Source: Afipia massiliensis (lineage in GTDB: Bacteria; Pseudomonadota; Alphaproteobacteria; Rhizobiales; Xanthobacteraceae). Taken from it: a stretch of 64,000 nt of DNA. Positions 28,501-34,529 of this stretch are shown here, one piece after another (the stretch's first letter is position 1; every line of letters begins with the position of its first letter). A program made the position numbers and the translations under genes. The stretch is taken from contig NZ_JACHIJ010000002.1 of NCBI RefSeq assembly GCF_014203115.1, positions 806,001 through 870,000 of the forward strand, written 5' to 3'. Under the pieces are notes generated by a model. The model had not been told where the DNA came from, made no database searches, and saw nothing but the letters and a program-made list of their open reading frames with translations.

Positions 28501-28821
28501 TGCCGACTGCATGTCCTGCAGAATATTTCGTGCCCGCGACATCGCGCGCTGCGCCTGCTCTGCTGCCCGTTGTGCTTGCTGCTGTGCCTGCTGTGCCGCG
28601 TAGGTCGCGGCAGATAGTGGCGATGCTGCTGATCCCGAGCCCTGCCCGATCGGCACCGCGCGCGCCGGTGATGCCAGCGTCAGAACCATGATGCTTGCGC
28701 TGGCAAGCAGCGCGCTGCGCGACAGCCTGAAATATCCTCCGCTCCGCACCGCGCTCACTCCACTGCTTTCATTGCTGCGGTTGTGCTTCCGGTGACGACG
28801 ATGGGAGCGGCGGACGGACAT
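16513..28821 (-). CDS. giant two-partner secretion exoprotein, filamentous haemagglutinin family
   Basis: A 4102-residue TpsA. It starts with an extended, basic signal region (about residues 1-55: RRSHRRHRKHNR, then LLASASIMVLTLASPARA), AGGAG preceding the ATG. An Ala/Gln/Arg heptad segment (about 70-120) is probably a short coiled coil. The TPS secretion domain (about 130-290) has NWTSFNVGAKTTVNFDQQDASW, SSILGTINAKGTVYVINQSGIIFGG and INVGSLVASSL. Thousands of residues of haemagglutinin-type beta-helix repeats follow, then a C-terminal DUF3739 region (about 3300-3800) and a Gln/Asn/Ser tail. It should be exported through the TpsB at the head of the operon and form a surface fibre or adhesin. 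Confidence 0.95.
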   Translation of the reverse strand: MSVRRSHRRHRKHNRSNESSGVSAVRSGGYFRLSRSALLASASIMVLTLASPARAVPIGQGSGSAASPLSAATYAAQQAQQQAQRAAEQAQRAMSRARNILQDMQSAQVAARAAAQQAASVVPNGLTAGGLVANPDLAFKWTGANGPTQTTSGDRTIVTIQQTEQKAIANWTSFNVGAKTTVNFDQQDASWSILNRVQDPSLAPSSILGTINAKGTVYVINQSGIIFGGTSQINVGSLVASSLWLNQSLYANGILNNSTGEFQFSALPTIKPPTDPLDTAPSVGAVGEVVVEKGAFLNAATSGAHQGGRIMLLGPNVRNEGVISTPDGQTILAAGLQVAIRAHDASDPSLRGLDVFVGKVSDPSLGVVDTAGSSLAARGVIWNGGLITAPLGNISLNGAAIYQDGVTLATTSVALNGRIDINAAYDAAIFYGLPGGASLKDIYPEGLYLAPRKTGLVEFGSRSLTSVLPEIDSTETVQLSSLQQKSQINVLGSAIHLKNGTDTGGTLVGATILAPSGKVSMSAGEFLDLGDADIADEYRTTRLPGISQFFMPSGKNGVLHQIYLDSGALIDVSGLVNVPESVANTVIQAELRAAQLADSPLQRDGALRGATVWVDLLQSGVFNGKSYIGTPFADIAGFIDLVPHTVAQLSVNGGSVNLNAGDAVVVRDGARISVAGGSIAYQGGYVHEQSQLLLQDGGYVALSQATPDRVYTGLAGGFTRSHSRWGRTETYSSSLRPTMQYRDGFMKGGDGGTLSIMAPAMVLDGALNGAVLTGPYQLTAASAPKPSTLNLLLGSIADFEAGNAKPFFTSSAANAQTFNGVSFGVGPDIILGAARASGGPVPTEFSQPLAAADNATLKIDASVFGVDGFGIANIDNQSGRVLVPAGVNLGYAISPLSGLSITARGIDVQGDITYHGGQVVLTGSLLPLDYLTTTPPSVTNPIRFEDLPSIVVSGRIDVSGAVIDAAQAAASPRITAGGAISISAGGIGIGSLGSHVPPTSFAYPMGIGGSVLIREGSVLDVSGGVLVSSSSKISYGNAGAISLLGLAPSTFNALIETAPWIATGGGTGSYRTTLLTSGELRGFSGAAGGSLALQGRAFQIGGAAAEDVTVISPDFFDRGGFSRFALTGYSALGPDGVTVVPGIHLVAGIKIEPKVQKVAASFSGSHEIGLSPYLPVDELRDPVSLTLRAINNSPARGDILIGEGAAISLKPGRTANTIKGSSIAISGSTVTVLGTLTAPGGKISIAAGSTAKINESGETLTHTLHLGANSSLNVAGATVLIPDARGLRTGAVLAGGSITLQGDIVAEKGSTLDVSGTRGVLDLPSSAGSGLSAKSVATWIESDGGLLSIISSGLLVVESTLRGTAGGVNAVGGVLSVSSSVNFGDSRIGPSSFVPSLIVTQDDQQLLNGITFAPGNATVRTALPGSIWCAVGCPDSVVSRGHFSIDRFASGGFDTLRLNSDGGAGAVLFRGDVTIDARRSLMVSQLGNAIYADGAVTLRAPYVALGSSYRPFAPSDAAFLLPNLDAGILGAIPAHQFGPGSLSVIAQKLIDIGNLALENISTTSFDVRDGDLRGFGVLDAAGSVVIAAGQVYAPTDARLQIIVNPSNADEGRLTISGGASRPTPLSVNGGIELYARTIDISGTVRAPFGTINVGFDPAEPAPKDPITGADIPGVNTLTLADGSLLSVSADGLVMPYGGLGKDGSWIPPFAPISPVPPINTSGAPEKVVSLLADKINSKSGARIDIAGGGDLYAYQWTQGNGGSTDILAKSDAYAVIPGYGFDYAPHYSNSASGYVNAGLGVGSQIYLAAGAGLAAGTYTLLPARYALLPGAYLVTPSSSSATGTVSITRPDGSAMVAGYFSNALDGKALGAIMPKYFEVAPGTVVHARAQYDDFRANTFLADAAAKAGITPQRLPMDGGRLLIAAATELLLHGRVQSAGASAAALGGFVDIGSSNPNGIAILGGTAERSLYTGWVTIEAADLGAFGASSLLVGGHRDGTGNITVTSANLILDNREEALFGQDVVLVSRGALTLKDGARIEARGAATGGAGQPLSIGRDAVAGSGNGSAVRVSTSADARLTRFGYDSSTTPTLLVGRNVQLIGRDGQGQPSAAGSVILNSTGNTVIDPSVVIKTRSLQEAGQQVTLALDGSYTLPSNPGIVLTGQALSQLLTEAERVILTSYRTLDIYGHGEFGTVGQGKLAFEAAQIRGFNTGAEGVTFAADTVSLGNRERGIAASADQAGASGAFRLNANTIELGAGALAIDQFTGVKLDAARGVLTSGAGGLSLGSDLVVDTPLVTAAKGVDYTISANGRAIFNSTLGQTATVEGGLAAKLTVLATTIEATGATFRLPSGRLSLHALDGDIALTDTVLDASGTEQVFFDVIRYSGGGGVALTSDAGSVRLTGGKVSVAAPQVGGDGGEFDVDVRNGEFIVSGTSLEGGGGAKGVGGRFKLDTKRLVGTAALDAMLDRGSFSTLRNVRVRSGDVMLDGLATAKSYSLSADAGAITATAHGQIRAGGPTGGTIYLAASDDITLQSGSLLDVSADAFDNAGKGGTIWLETRGEGANGIDIQTGSRLDLAVAGGPGGVLHLRAPRTDAADGAVTTSGAGTSIKIQPVNGTVSNASSIVAEGFKVYARANGAIDGVVQALADNDAKAYLGAAGSDANTTAIKTRLFGSQPALAAIAQITPGVEIQNGDRSAVAFKLNGAGSLISFDGGTTATVVAGTGALTVSTAGYWIDAATGKRTSFAAGATLTGLSANAKIITVGAGTLTAGGSVSLSVPGNINLTGLKNADITPVAGGVVLSLASTADATANTITLPAATPFTLPFGTSGVPIKSSAAGSYKLPSGVTTNFLANANLNSLVPGTIVTLNAPGTLTQQFTVSNGATAITLPADTTVSNVTLTLSQTSGANVAVLSSGSLALGSAASTTTSDWNLSTWRYGPDRVPGTLTLRATGNIEFYNTLTDGFTSTGVTYPSAVLPGASASATSRLHWGAMLDLLMPAGSASWSYRVIAGADLSAADYRERLPLAELGTTTGSITLGKNGADYNGFASYAPKSATASVSNDRVPYYSSTNFFQVIRTGTGDIDLLAGQDIRLINPFAAIYTAGSRIVPDPAIFDAPTTTYQAFNTASYNLGYAFPKLVTYPAQYSDHGGNVTLVAGNDIRRLTGYGAVGSRTFVDASSLELPNNWLYRRGYIDPANGMFDMATPFTDGLGKPTDKASTTWWVDFSNFFQGVGTLGGGNVRLQAGQDIVNVDAVAPTNAWTPKNVLAATAPLTEYGGGDVSVIASRDISGGVYYVEKGKAILDAGGSIHSNPARNTVDALAWESGLKISAAGVVVSEFTRNLILDPDSWLPTTLFLGKGDIEISAAGDILVGPILNPFALPQGILNNLAQKTYFSTYAPTNKVMATSLSGDITLSNKKGRDTVGSLASYYEQMFAVHSLSPLASRRGWLRLGEVTSFAGQDVFSQVYLTKPSTLQLAALSGDVSIIGPLLLSPSPTGTLDLLASGNISGYNLITDTTGSSISKYGVEAQVTLSDADYLRIASPLSPRATSGAGRVIASPSSSADGLSISGATNQTLADKLAAHGKLTHRDDWEPVRLYARGGDITGLQVISPKQTRLIAGRDISDIALYLQNLHETDISIVSAGRDIVGYAPNSLARLASLPLVTVISPWTTVVQMDSPQAGDIQLGGPGSLHLLAGRNIDLGVDARAGTATAPQNGTATGIVTIGNQSNPFLPLSGASITMAAGLGTMAKDIGGPGLDYGAFERDFLDPATAGDRADRLLSKLGKALNLSDTSPATVYAAYKAADENKKRKWALEAFFIALDQSGRDHNDPDAIHRTYEDGFAAIAALFPANDEARGSILLTSRQIKTARGGDINMLVPHGGVEVGFTLVGSQPQEQGILTEGGGDIRIFADGSILLGTSRIFTLRGGNILIWSSFGDIAAGAASKTVKAAPPTRVRIDPDTGIVENDLAGLSTGGGIGTLAVFPDAPPSWINLIAPNGAVDAGDAGIRAFDINLAARLVLNAANIQVQGNSTGIPTVQAPPVAALTSASNVGASTQQLAPQQPSNNGQASVMIVEIVGYGGSQGSDQDNNDERKRNAP

Positions 28822-28870
28822 GGCGGTCTCCTGTTAGGCTGTGCGCATCTTACGGTTATCGTGGGCTGCT

Positions 28871-29386
28871 TTATGCGTCAGCGGGCAACTCGAAGCTGGA
28901 TCGGATCATTTCCGGTGTCGCGTTTTGATCTGCCGATACAGCGGATCCTGCTGCCGGAAGCTTCTGCAGCTCGTCACGAAGATAGCTGATGAGCTGCTGG
29001 ATCAGATGGTCCCAGAGCTCAAGCTGGGTGCGCAGAAATCGATGCGTGACACCGCCCGCTACAGAGATATCTAAATGCAGGGCTAGGAATGGCGGACTTA
29101 TTTGAACGCGACCGAAACGGCGCGTCGCATTCCAGCGGTTGACGATCTCAAGTGGGAGTTCGCCCTGTACCTGGAACACGGTGATCAAGCCGACATCCAC
29201 ATATCTGTCGGTCCCGATCGCCGAGCGGTTGCCGGGGCGAACATCGAACGGCATGCCACCGGTTGCGGAACGAAGATACGGCAGATTGGCTACCGGATCG
29301 TTCAGCTCTTCGACGCGGAAGCCGGCGTCCTGGAACGCCTCGCGCAACGCCTGAAGAGTGATTTCGGTGAGGATCGTTTCGGTCAC
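28871..29386 (-). CDS. YbjN domain protein
   Basis: A 171-residue soluble protein of the YbjN family, whose fold resembles type III secretion chaperones. Conserved stretches: LREAFQDAGFRVEELND, LPYLRSATGGMPFDVRPGNR, GELPLEIVNRWNATRRFGRV, PFLALHLDISVAGGV and a final LWDHLIQQLISYLRDEL helix. It starts at GTG with GGGAG upstream and ends 49 bases before the giant adhesin gene. That position directly before the exoprotein gene suggests a dedicated cytoplasmic chaperone for the adhesin, which is inference; YbjN proteins are not a known part of two-partner secretion. Confidence 0.85.
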   Translation of the reverse strand: MTETILTEITLQALREAFQDAGFRVEELNDPVANLPYLRSATGGMPFDVRPGNRSAIGTDRYVDVGLITVFQVQGELPLEIVNRWNATRRFGRVQISPPFLALHLDISVAGGVTHRFLRTQLELWDHLIQQLISYLRDELQKLPAAGSAVSADQNATPEMIRSSFELPADA

Positions 29387-29427
29387 GTGCGGTCTCCCTG
29401 AAAGATGATCGATGTCAAGCAGCCCAA

Positions 29428-30204
29428 TTATTGGGCCGTCTGCGGTTCGAGAACCGAGTTGGTTGCTTCATGGAACCCGGGAAGGACAACAGGGTCGTTC
29501 GCGATCGGAGACCGACCCGGCTGACGCTTGGATCCGTATCGCGTTCCCGCCAGGTCACGCATGACGAGTCGAAGCTCCGGCAGAGCGCGTTGTTGCAGCC
29601 AATTACAGGCGGAAAGCACACTGTCCCGGTAATTTTGCGAGAAGGTCTGCAGACTCGACTGCGCAAGCCCAGTGCGACCGATAGCGAGATCGCCGACCAT
29701 ACGTGCTTCGATGCTCGCGGCTGGGCTACCGCCACTTCTCCGTTGCTGACCAAGCGGGAGAGACCTGATGGTCTCATTGGCATCCGCGAGCAACCCCACA
29801 AGATGCCGATAGGCGTATCCGCTTTGAATTGCGGACACGCCAAGTCGCAATTCATTCGGCAAGCGACAGTTTGCGTCTATGGCCAAATGCAGATCAATCT
29901 TCAAGCTAAGCTCAAGTGAACGGTCGGTGATCACCTGGTCCGCCTTCTCGATCACCAGATGGACCAGACCTTGAGAGGCCTGCTCGTCCGCGTTGATTTG
30001 GACGATGCCATCAATGAACAGCCGCGAATGGCCGTTCGATCCAGCCGCGGTGGCCTCGCCAAACTGGATGGCGAGCGCACTTCCTGGACGGAGCTCGCCT
30101 CTACGCCATATGGACGCCACCTCGCTCCTATAGCCGCGAGCAGCAAGCGCCCTTCGAATCGTCTCGATATCCCTTCTCAATACTGACGACATCGCACCCC
30201 TCAC
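29428..30204 (-). CDS. unrecognised protein, possibly YbjN-related, upstream of the adhesin
   Basis: A 258-residue soluble protein. The beginning (LRRDIETIRRALAARGYRSEV, then PGSALAIQFGEA) recalls the first helix-strand of YbjN-like folds, and the middle has IDLHLAIDANCRLPNELRLGVSAI and a helix-rich C-terminal half (residues 140-230). I cannot name a family. It starts with GTG overlapping the stop of the isomerase gene (GTGA), or with ATG at 30192, and is followed after 41 bases by the YbjN gene. The pair may act on the nascent exoprotein, but no sequence feature proves it. Confidence 0.65.
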   Translation of the reverse strand: MRGAMSSVLRRDIETIRRALAARGYRSEVASIWRRGELRPGSALAIQFGEATAAGSNGHSRLFIDGIVQINADEQASQGLVHLVIEKADQVITDRSLELSLKIDLHLAIDANCRLPNELRLGVSAIQSGYAYRHLVGLLADANETIRSLPLGQQRRSGGSPAASIEARMVGDLAIGRTGLAQSSLQTFSQNYRDSVLSACNWLQQRALPELRLVMRDLAGTRYGSKRQPGRSPIANDPVVLPGFHEATNSVLEPQTAQ

Positions 30205-31250
30205 CGTTTCGCCCCGCTGGCGTCGTGCAAGACCTTGGACAAGGCGATCTCGTTGATGGCGGGCGGCGACTTCTTGAGGAGATCGGCAAGATAGGCGCGG
30301 CGCAGGACGGACGCCTGTTCGCTGCGCATTTGCTGAACGAGCGCTTCCTTTACTTCAGGCAGCGTGCGCGTATAGGACGCTTTCGTGTCGATCAGCTTGA
30401 GAATATGCCAACCGTCGTCCAGTCTGATCGGCTCAGAGAGGGCATTCTTCGCAAGCCCCATGACTTGATTGCGAATTTCAGGACGAATTTGCTGCTCGGC
30501 GATCCACCCAAGATCTCCGCCATTCTTTGCACCGTTCTCGTTAGCGAGGCCAGCGAAGTCGCTCCCGACTTTCAGCTTCCGCTGAAGATCGTCAACCACC
30601 TTTTTTGCGTTGTCCTCGGCCGCCCTATCGCTGCCTTTGGGTACAGCTACGAAGATCTGCGCGAGCTGAAACTGACGCGGCACCAAGAGAGCGTCCCGGT
30701 TGGCGTCGTAGACCTTCTGCAGTTCGTCGTCGCTCGGATAATTTGCCGGCGGCACGGAGACCGACTGCAAATAGAGTTCGGCCAGCGCGGTCTCCCGCAA
30801 GCGATCAAGCTGCGCCGCGACGTTCGGCTGCTGATCCCACTTCTTGGAAAGCAGCTCCTGCAGGACTAGGCGGTTGGCGAGGAGCGCGCGGACGGCCTGG
30901 CTCAACAATGCCGGATCCTGGTTGACCGCGGCCTGCTCGCGCGCGCTGAGGTTTGCGACATAGGCCATGATCTCCTCGATCGAGACCTCGGAGTTGCCAA
31001 CCCGCGCGACGATGTCGGCCGACCTCGTGCGTGGTGGGACCGCGCCTTGGGTCACGGCCGTGAACGCAGGTTGGGTCGCCGGCGCCGTTTGCACCACAAC
31101 GGGTCTTGCCTGGGCCGGCTGGGCCGGTCGCGGCGTCTGCGCACCGCCTTGCGTTGCTAGGCCACAGAGCATGATCACTCCCGCGGCGACCCGCGTCAGC
31201 ATTGCGATGCAGTTGGTCACGCCCCTGCTCCTTGTTTCACAGTTCATCAC
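30201..31250 (-). CDS. parvulin-type peptidyl-prolyl isomerase (SurA/PpiC-like)
   Basis: A 349-residue exported foldase. A signal peptide (about residues 17-38) is followed by a Pro/Ala/Gln linker. A SurA-N-like helical part (about 75-180) has IVARVGNSEVSIEEIMAYV and ALLANRLVLQELLSKKW. The parvulin domain (about 195-295) has FQLAQIFVAVPKG, FAGLANENGAKNGGDLGWIAEQQI and LSEPIRLDDGWHILKLID. A C-terminal helix follows. It should keep the exoprotein, the TpsB barrel or the porin from misfolding in the periplasm. The ATG overlaps the stop of the coiled-coil gene (ATGA), placing it in the export operon. Confidence 0.92.
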   Translation of the reverse strand: MMNCETRSRGVTNCIAMLTRVAAGVIMLCGLATQGGAQTPRPAQPAQARPVVVQTAPATQPAFTAVTQGAVPPRTRSADIVARVGNSEVSIEEIMAYVANLSAREQAAVNQDPALLSQAVRALLANRLVLQELLSKKWDQQPNVAAQLDRLRETALAELYLQSVSVPPANYPSDDELQKVYDANRDALLVPRQFQLAQIFVAVPKGSDRAAEDNAKKVVDDLQRKLKVGSDFAGLANENGAKNGGDLGWIAEQQIRPEIRNQVMGLAKNALSEPIRLDDGWHILKLIDTKASYTRTLPEVKEALVQQMRSEQASVLRRAYLADLLKKSPPAINEIALSKVLHDASGAKR

Positions 31251-31858
31251 TGTTGCACCCGCTGGTCGAGGATCCGGTCGCAGGTGGTCTGAATCTGGTT
31301 TTGCACTTCGACCCGACCCAGGCCGAACATCGGCTCCTGCGCTACGAATGCGTCGCCGACGGTCACTGACTTGTAGCGCTCCAGCAGCTCGCCACCGGCC
31401 TTCAGGAGTTCCTTGTTCTTGCCGCCACAGCTTTTTGCGCTTGCCTTGTAGGCCTTGGCCTCGCCTTCGAACCTTGCACGCTCGGCGTCCTTGGTGCGGG
31501 CAACAGTCGCGGCCTCTTCATAGGCGGCTTTCCATTTCTCGAGCGTCTCATCTCGCTCGGCGAGCCGTCTGTTGAACTCATCGATCGCCTCACGCTGCTC
31601 CTTCCGGACTCGCCGCACCTCGGCTTTCGCGGCATCGATCTGGGCCTTGGCCGCTGCCTTCTCGCGTTCGGCCTCAGCGATCTTGCCCTGAAGCGCGGCA
31701 CGCTCGTCCTCGAGCTGGCGGGCCTGCGCCGTCGCAGCACGCAATGCATCGCGCAGACGATCGGCCTCCGACTGCGACTGCGACTGTGCAGGGGCGCTCG
31801 CGACCGCGCCAAGAGCCGCTATCACAGTCGCCACGACAATGAAGATTCGCCTGGTCAT
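31247..31858 (-). CDS. periplasmic coiled-coil protein
   Basis: A 203-residue protein: signal peptide (about residues 1-25, ending ASAPAQ), then an almost continuous coiled coil (about 28-130), for instance LEDERAALQGKIAEAEREKAAAKAQ-type heptads rich in Ala, Glu, Lys and Arg. A small C-terminal part contains SCGGKNKELLKAGGELLERY and a second Cys (QTTCDRIL), which may form a disulphide. No named family. It sits two bases after the porin gene and overlaps the isomerase gene. By shape it could act as a periplasmic spacer or adaptor, like the coiled coils of tripartite transporters. Confidence 0.75.
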   Translation of the reverse strand: MTRRIFIVVATVIAALGAVASAPAQSQSQSEADRLRDALRAATAQARQLEDERAALQGKIAEAEREKAAAKAQIDAAKAEVRRVRKEQREAIDEFNRRLAERDETLEKWKAAYEEAATVARTKDAERARFEGEAKAYKASAKSCGGKNKELLKAGGELLERYKSVTVGDAFVAQEPMFGLGRVEVQNQIQTTCDRILDQRVQQ

Positions 31859-31860
31859 GA

Positions 31861-33762
31861 TTAGAATTTCGCGCTGACGTCAACTTGGAGAACATCGACG
31901 GCATAACTCGCGCCGGCGATACTATTTGCGCTCATCCAGCGCAGGCTGGCCCAGACATTGTCGCTGAGACCGACGTTCGCGCCGACGAAATAACCTTTGA
32001 GGTTGGTGCCGCCAAGACCGAAATCGGAGTCCACGAACGCGTCGATGGTCGCATCCGATTCGAGGTACTTGTAACCGGCATGAACATTCCAATCGCCGAA
32101 CCGCTTGATCTGCTTGTCGCCTACGGTCACGCGCGCGAGCCAACCCTGGTTTCCGCCTTGGAAGGGGCCTGGCACGCCCTTCGCGATATCAGGGCCGCGA
32201 TTGTTCACCGCGGTCTGGTTCAACAGGGCACGATTAAAGGCAGTGTTGATCACGTACTCGCCATCAACGACGATGTGGGTCGGATGGAATTCGCCGAAGT
32301 CGAACTGACCGCTAACGACCAGAGGACGATACTGGCTTGCGAGCCCAAAATACTGGTACTGGCTCTTCGTGCCATTGTCGTTCCCGATTCCGATTGGATC
32401 CGCGATGATATCGCGCAGCAGCATGTAGGTGTTGCCTTTCTGCGCGAAGGACGGACGCAGGATGTCGGTGTCGCAAACGTCTGCAGTGGAGGCCACGGTG
32501 CATGGCCTAGAGAGGCGACCCTGGACCTTGGTGAAGTCGTAATAGGCAGCGCCCATGGTGAACGAATGGACCTCATCAATCTTGCCCTTCAGCCCGGCCT
32601 GAGCGCCAAACAGCCACTTGTCTTGGCTCGCGAACTTTCTCGGCAGGCCCGCGTTGGGATCACCGGCGCTGGCACCCTGAGTGCTGAGGTTGATGCCGGC
32701 ATTGAAGTCGGTGTTGTAGATCGGGAACGCACCCGCAGCCACGAAAGGCGTGAAGCCCTGCATGACTTCGTGCTTGGCCTGAAAAGCGACCCCGTCAAAT
32801 CCAAGGTCGCGGTGCCAGACGAGATCGGTCGGCGACCAGAACGGGCTGTCGAACCTACCGATTGATAGCGCAAGGTCTTCGTTTTTCCATTTGAGGTTTG
32901 CACGATCGAGCCAAAGCGCATACTTCGAAAAATTGCCCCCGTTTGCTCCGAATGTCTGGTTGGTCGAAACCGGTGAGCTGTTCTCGCCCGTGGCAAGCCG
33001 CAAACCGGCGGTGAAGCCATGGGACAGGTCCGCATCCATGCCGAGCCGCGCGCGGAAACGGAACTGATCGCGGTTCTCCGCCGTGTTATAAGTCGGTGGG
33101 TAGTACGGATTGCCTATGCTGTTGTCGAAGGGCGAGCCAGTGTTGATGGCATTGAAGTTGTAAAGGCCGAGCGGATTGTTTCCGGTCGGAAAGAAAGCGC
33201 CCTGATAGCGCGCGCGCGCATCCCCATAGAAGTGGATACGTTGCGCCCATTCCGGATAGAGGCCAGGCGACGCCCAGTTTTCTTTTTCAGCCTTTGCCAT
33301 CACCTCCCGTTTAATGTCTTCGCGTAACTGTCGTTTGACGATTTCCGGGACATAGGCAACATGCCTAGTTCCAGGAGGATTGGCGGCCGCTGTGGCCACC
33401 GTTGCGGCTTTGGCCGCCTCGTCAGCCTTGGCCGTCGCATCCTTCGCAGCCTGACGTGATACATAAGCTTCATTTTCAGCCTGTTTGATCAGGGCGTCGG
33501 CCTCCTCCTGGGAAACAATCTTGCGCTTCACCATGAGATTGAGCAGGTTGACGGTCGTGCTCGGTGATGTCGGCGCTGATTGCGAGACGGTCGGTCTCCG
33601 TGACGGCTCCCGGCTCGCCCGAGTGTTGTCCTCGCTTATCGCGTTTTGAGCGAATGCCGACGATGCACACATCAGCGCGCATAACGAGACAGCAAGCGAC
33701 ATCGGTCGCTGGTGCACATTCAACATAGTCACAGACATTAGTCCCCCAGTCACTCTACGCAT
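31861..33762 (-). CDS. Porin_5-type outer-membrane beta-barrel with coiled-coil head
   Basis: The product is 633-640 residues, depending on start. A signal peptide region (SLAVSLCALMCASSAFAQNA) is followed by a coiled coil rich in Ala/Lys (about residues 75-130, ISQEEADALIKQAENE then AAKDATAKADEAAKAA), then a long beta-barrel (about 165-640). The barrel has alternating aromatic strands (IHFYGDARARYQG, YALWLDRANLKWKNEDLALSIGRFDSPFWSP) and a final strand ending DVLQVDVSAKF with C-terminal Phe. This is the putative porin family PF16930. Start options are TTG 33783, ATG 33762 and ATG 33738 (GGGGG upstream); 33762 is a compromise. It may bind peptidoglycan or a partner through the head while the barrel sits in the outer membrane. 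Confidence 0.85.
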   Translation of the reverse strand: MRRVTGGLMSVTMLNVHQRPMSLAVSLCALMCASSAFAQNAISEDNTRASREPSRRPTVSQSAPTSPSTTVNLLNLMVKRKIVSQEEADALIKQAENEAYVSRQAAKDATAKADEAAKAATVATAAANPPGTRHVAYVPEIVKRQLREDIKREVMAKAEKENWASPGLYPEWAQRIHFYGDARARYQGAFFPTGNNPLGLYNFNAINTGSPFDNSIGNPYYPPTYNTAENRDQFRFRARLGMDADLSHGFTAGLRLATGENSSPVSTNQTFGANGGNFSKYALWLDRANLKWKNEDLALSIGRFDSPFWSPTDLVWHRDLGFDGVAFQAKHEVMQGFTPFVAAGAFPIYNTDFNAGINLSTQGASAGDPNAGLPRKFASQDKWLFGAQAGLKGKIDEVHSFTMGAAYYDFTKVQGRLSRPCTVASTADVCDTDILRPSFAQKGNTYMLLRDIIADPIGIGNDNGTKSQYQYFGLASQYRPLVVSGQFDFGEFHPTHIVVDGEYVINTAFNRALLNQTAVNNRGPDIAKGVPGPFQGGNQGWLARVTVGDKQIKRFGDWNVHAGYKYLESDATIDAFVDSDFGLGGTNLKGYFVGANVGLSDNVWASLRWMSANSIAGASYAVDVLQVDVSAKF

Positions 33763-33779
33763 GGTTCTTTCTCGGAAGC

Positions 33780-34529
33780 TCAACTCGGACGCCGCGCGAT
33801 CCAGCGCGTAACGATCGGCATCGGCATGTCTTTGGGCGGAGGTTCGCGGAGCGCGAGGCCACCAAGCACCTCGTTTCGAATCGCTGCATCAACCTCGGCA
33901 TCACCAGTCGATGGCGTCAGAACAACCCTGGTTATCCGGCCCGAGCCATCGGCCCACAGTCGGATCTGGATAGTCGCAACCACCAGACGGGTCTTGGGGT
34001 TGGAACGCAGCGCGGACTCCACCTGCGCGGTCACAATCGAGCCGTACCACCCCCAGCGACTACCGCCGCCGCCCCCTCCACCATACGGGCTGCCGCCAGG
34101 CTTACCGCCAAGATTGAACAGATCACCCGGTCCAGTCGCCATCGCGTCAAGCGAGAGCGGCCCCGGCGCATCGTCGTTCTTGGCATCTTTGGCCGGCTCA
34201 TCCTTTGGCGTGTCGACCGGCTTGTCTTCCTTGAATTCGGGTTCCGCCATCTTGGGCTGCTCGATCATCTTCTGCTCGGGCAACTTCTGCGGGGGCGGTG
34301 GAGGTGGCGGGGGCGGCACCACCACGGTGACGGCCAGTTCGCGCACCTGGCGCGGCAGCGGAGCGTCGTCGTGGCCGACGAACAGATAAATGGTCCCGCT
34401 CAGCACCAGCGCGATCGCGGCCAGCGCCCCGCCATAGCGCAGATTCGGCTTGCGGCCCTCGCCATCCTCGTTGGCCGAGGTGTCCGCTTTTACGTTCAGC
34501 CGATTCCTGATTTTGGCCAGCAGGCTCAC
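33780..34529 (-). CDS. tonB: TonB energy transducer of the adhesin export operon
   Basis: A 249-residue protein starting at GTG that overlaps the preceding stop (GTGA). It has one membrane helix (about residues 32-50, YGGALAAIALVLSGTIYLF), a run of nine prolines and a Pro/Lys/Glu linker (about 72-120), a Gly-rich hinge (GGGGGGGSRWGWYGSIV), and a TonB C-terminal domain (about 160-249: QVESALRSNPKTRL, IQIRLWADGSGRITRVVLTPSTGDAEVDAAIRNEV and the PPPKDMPMPI end). With ExbD and the ExbB fusion just upstream it forms a complete proton-motive-force transducer dedicated to this operon. Confidence 0.93.
   Translation of the reverse strand: MSLLAKIRNRLNVKADTSANEDGEGRKPNLRYGGALAAIALVLSGTIYLFVGHDDAPLPRQVRELAVTVVVPPPPPPPPPQKLPEQKMIEQPKMAEPEFKEDKPVDTPKDEPAKDAKNDDAPGPLSLDAMATGPGDLFNLGGKPGGSPYGGGGGGGSRWGWYGSIVTAQVESALRSNPKTRLVVATIQIRLWADGSGRITRVVLTPSTGDAEVDAAIRNEVLGGLALREPPPKDMPMPIVTRWIARRPS

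Noticed and set aside
16595-28603. Many plus-strand frames inside the giant adhesin gene
   Set aside because: Low-complexity Ala/Pro/Arg products complementary to beta-helix repeats; no ribosome sites or domains.
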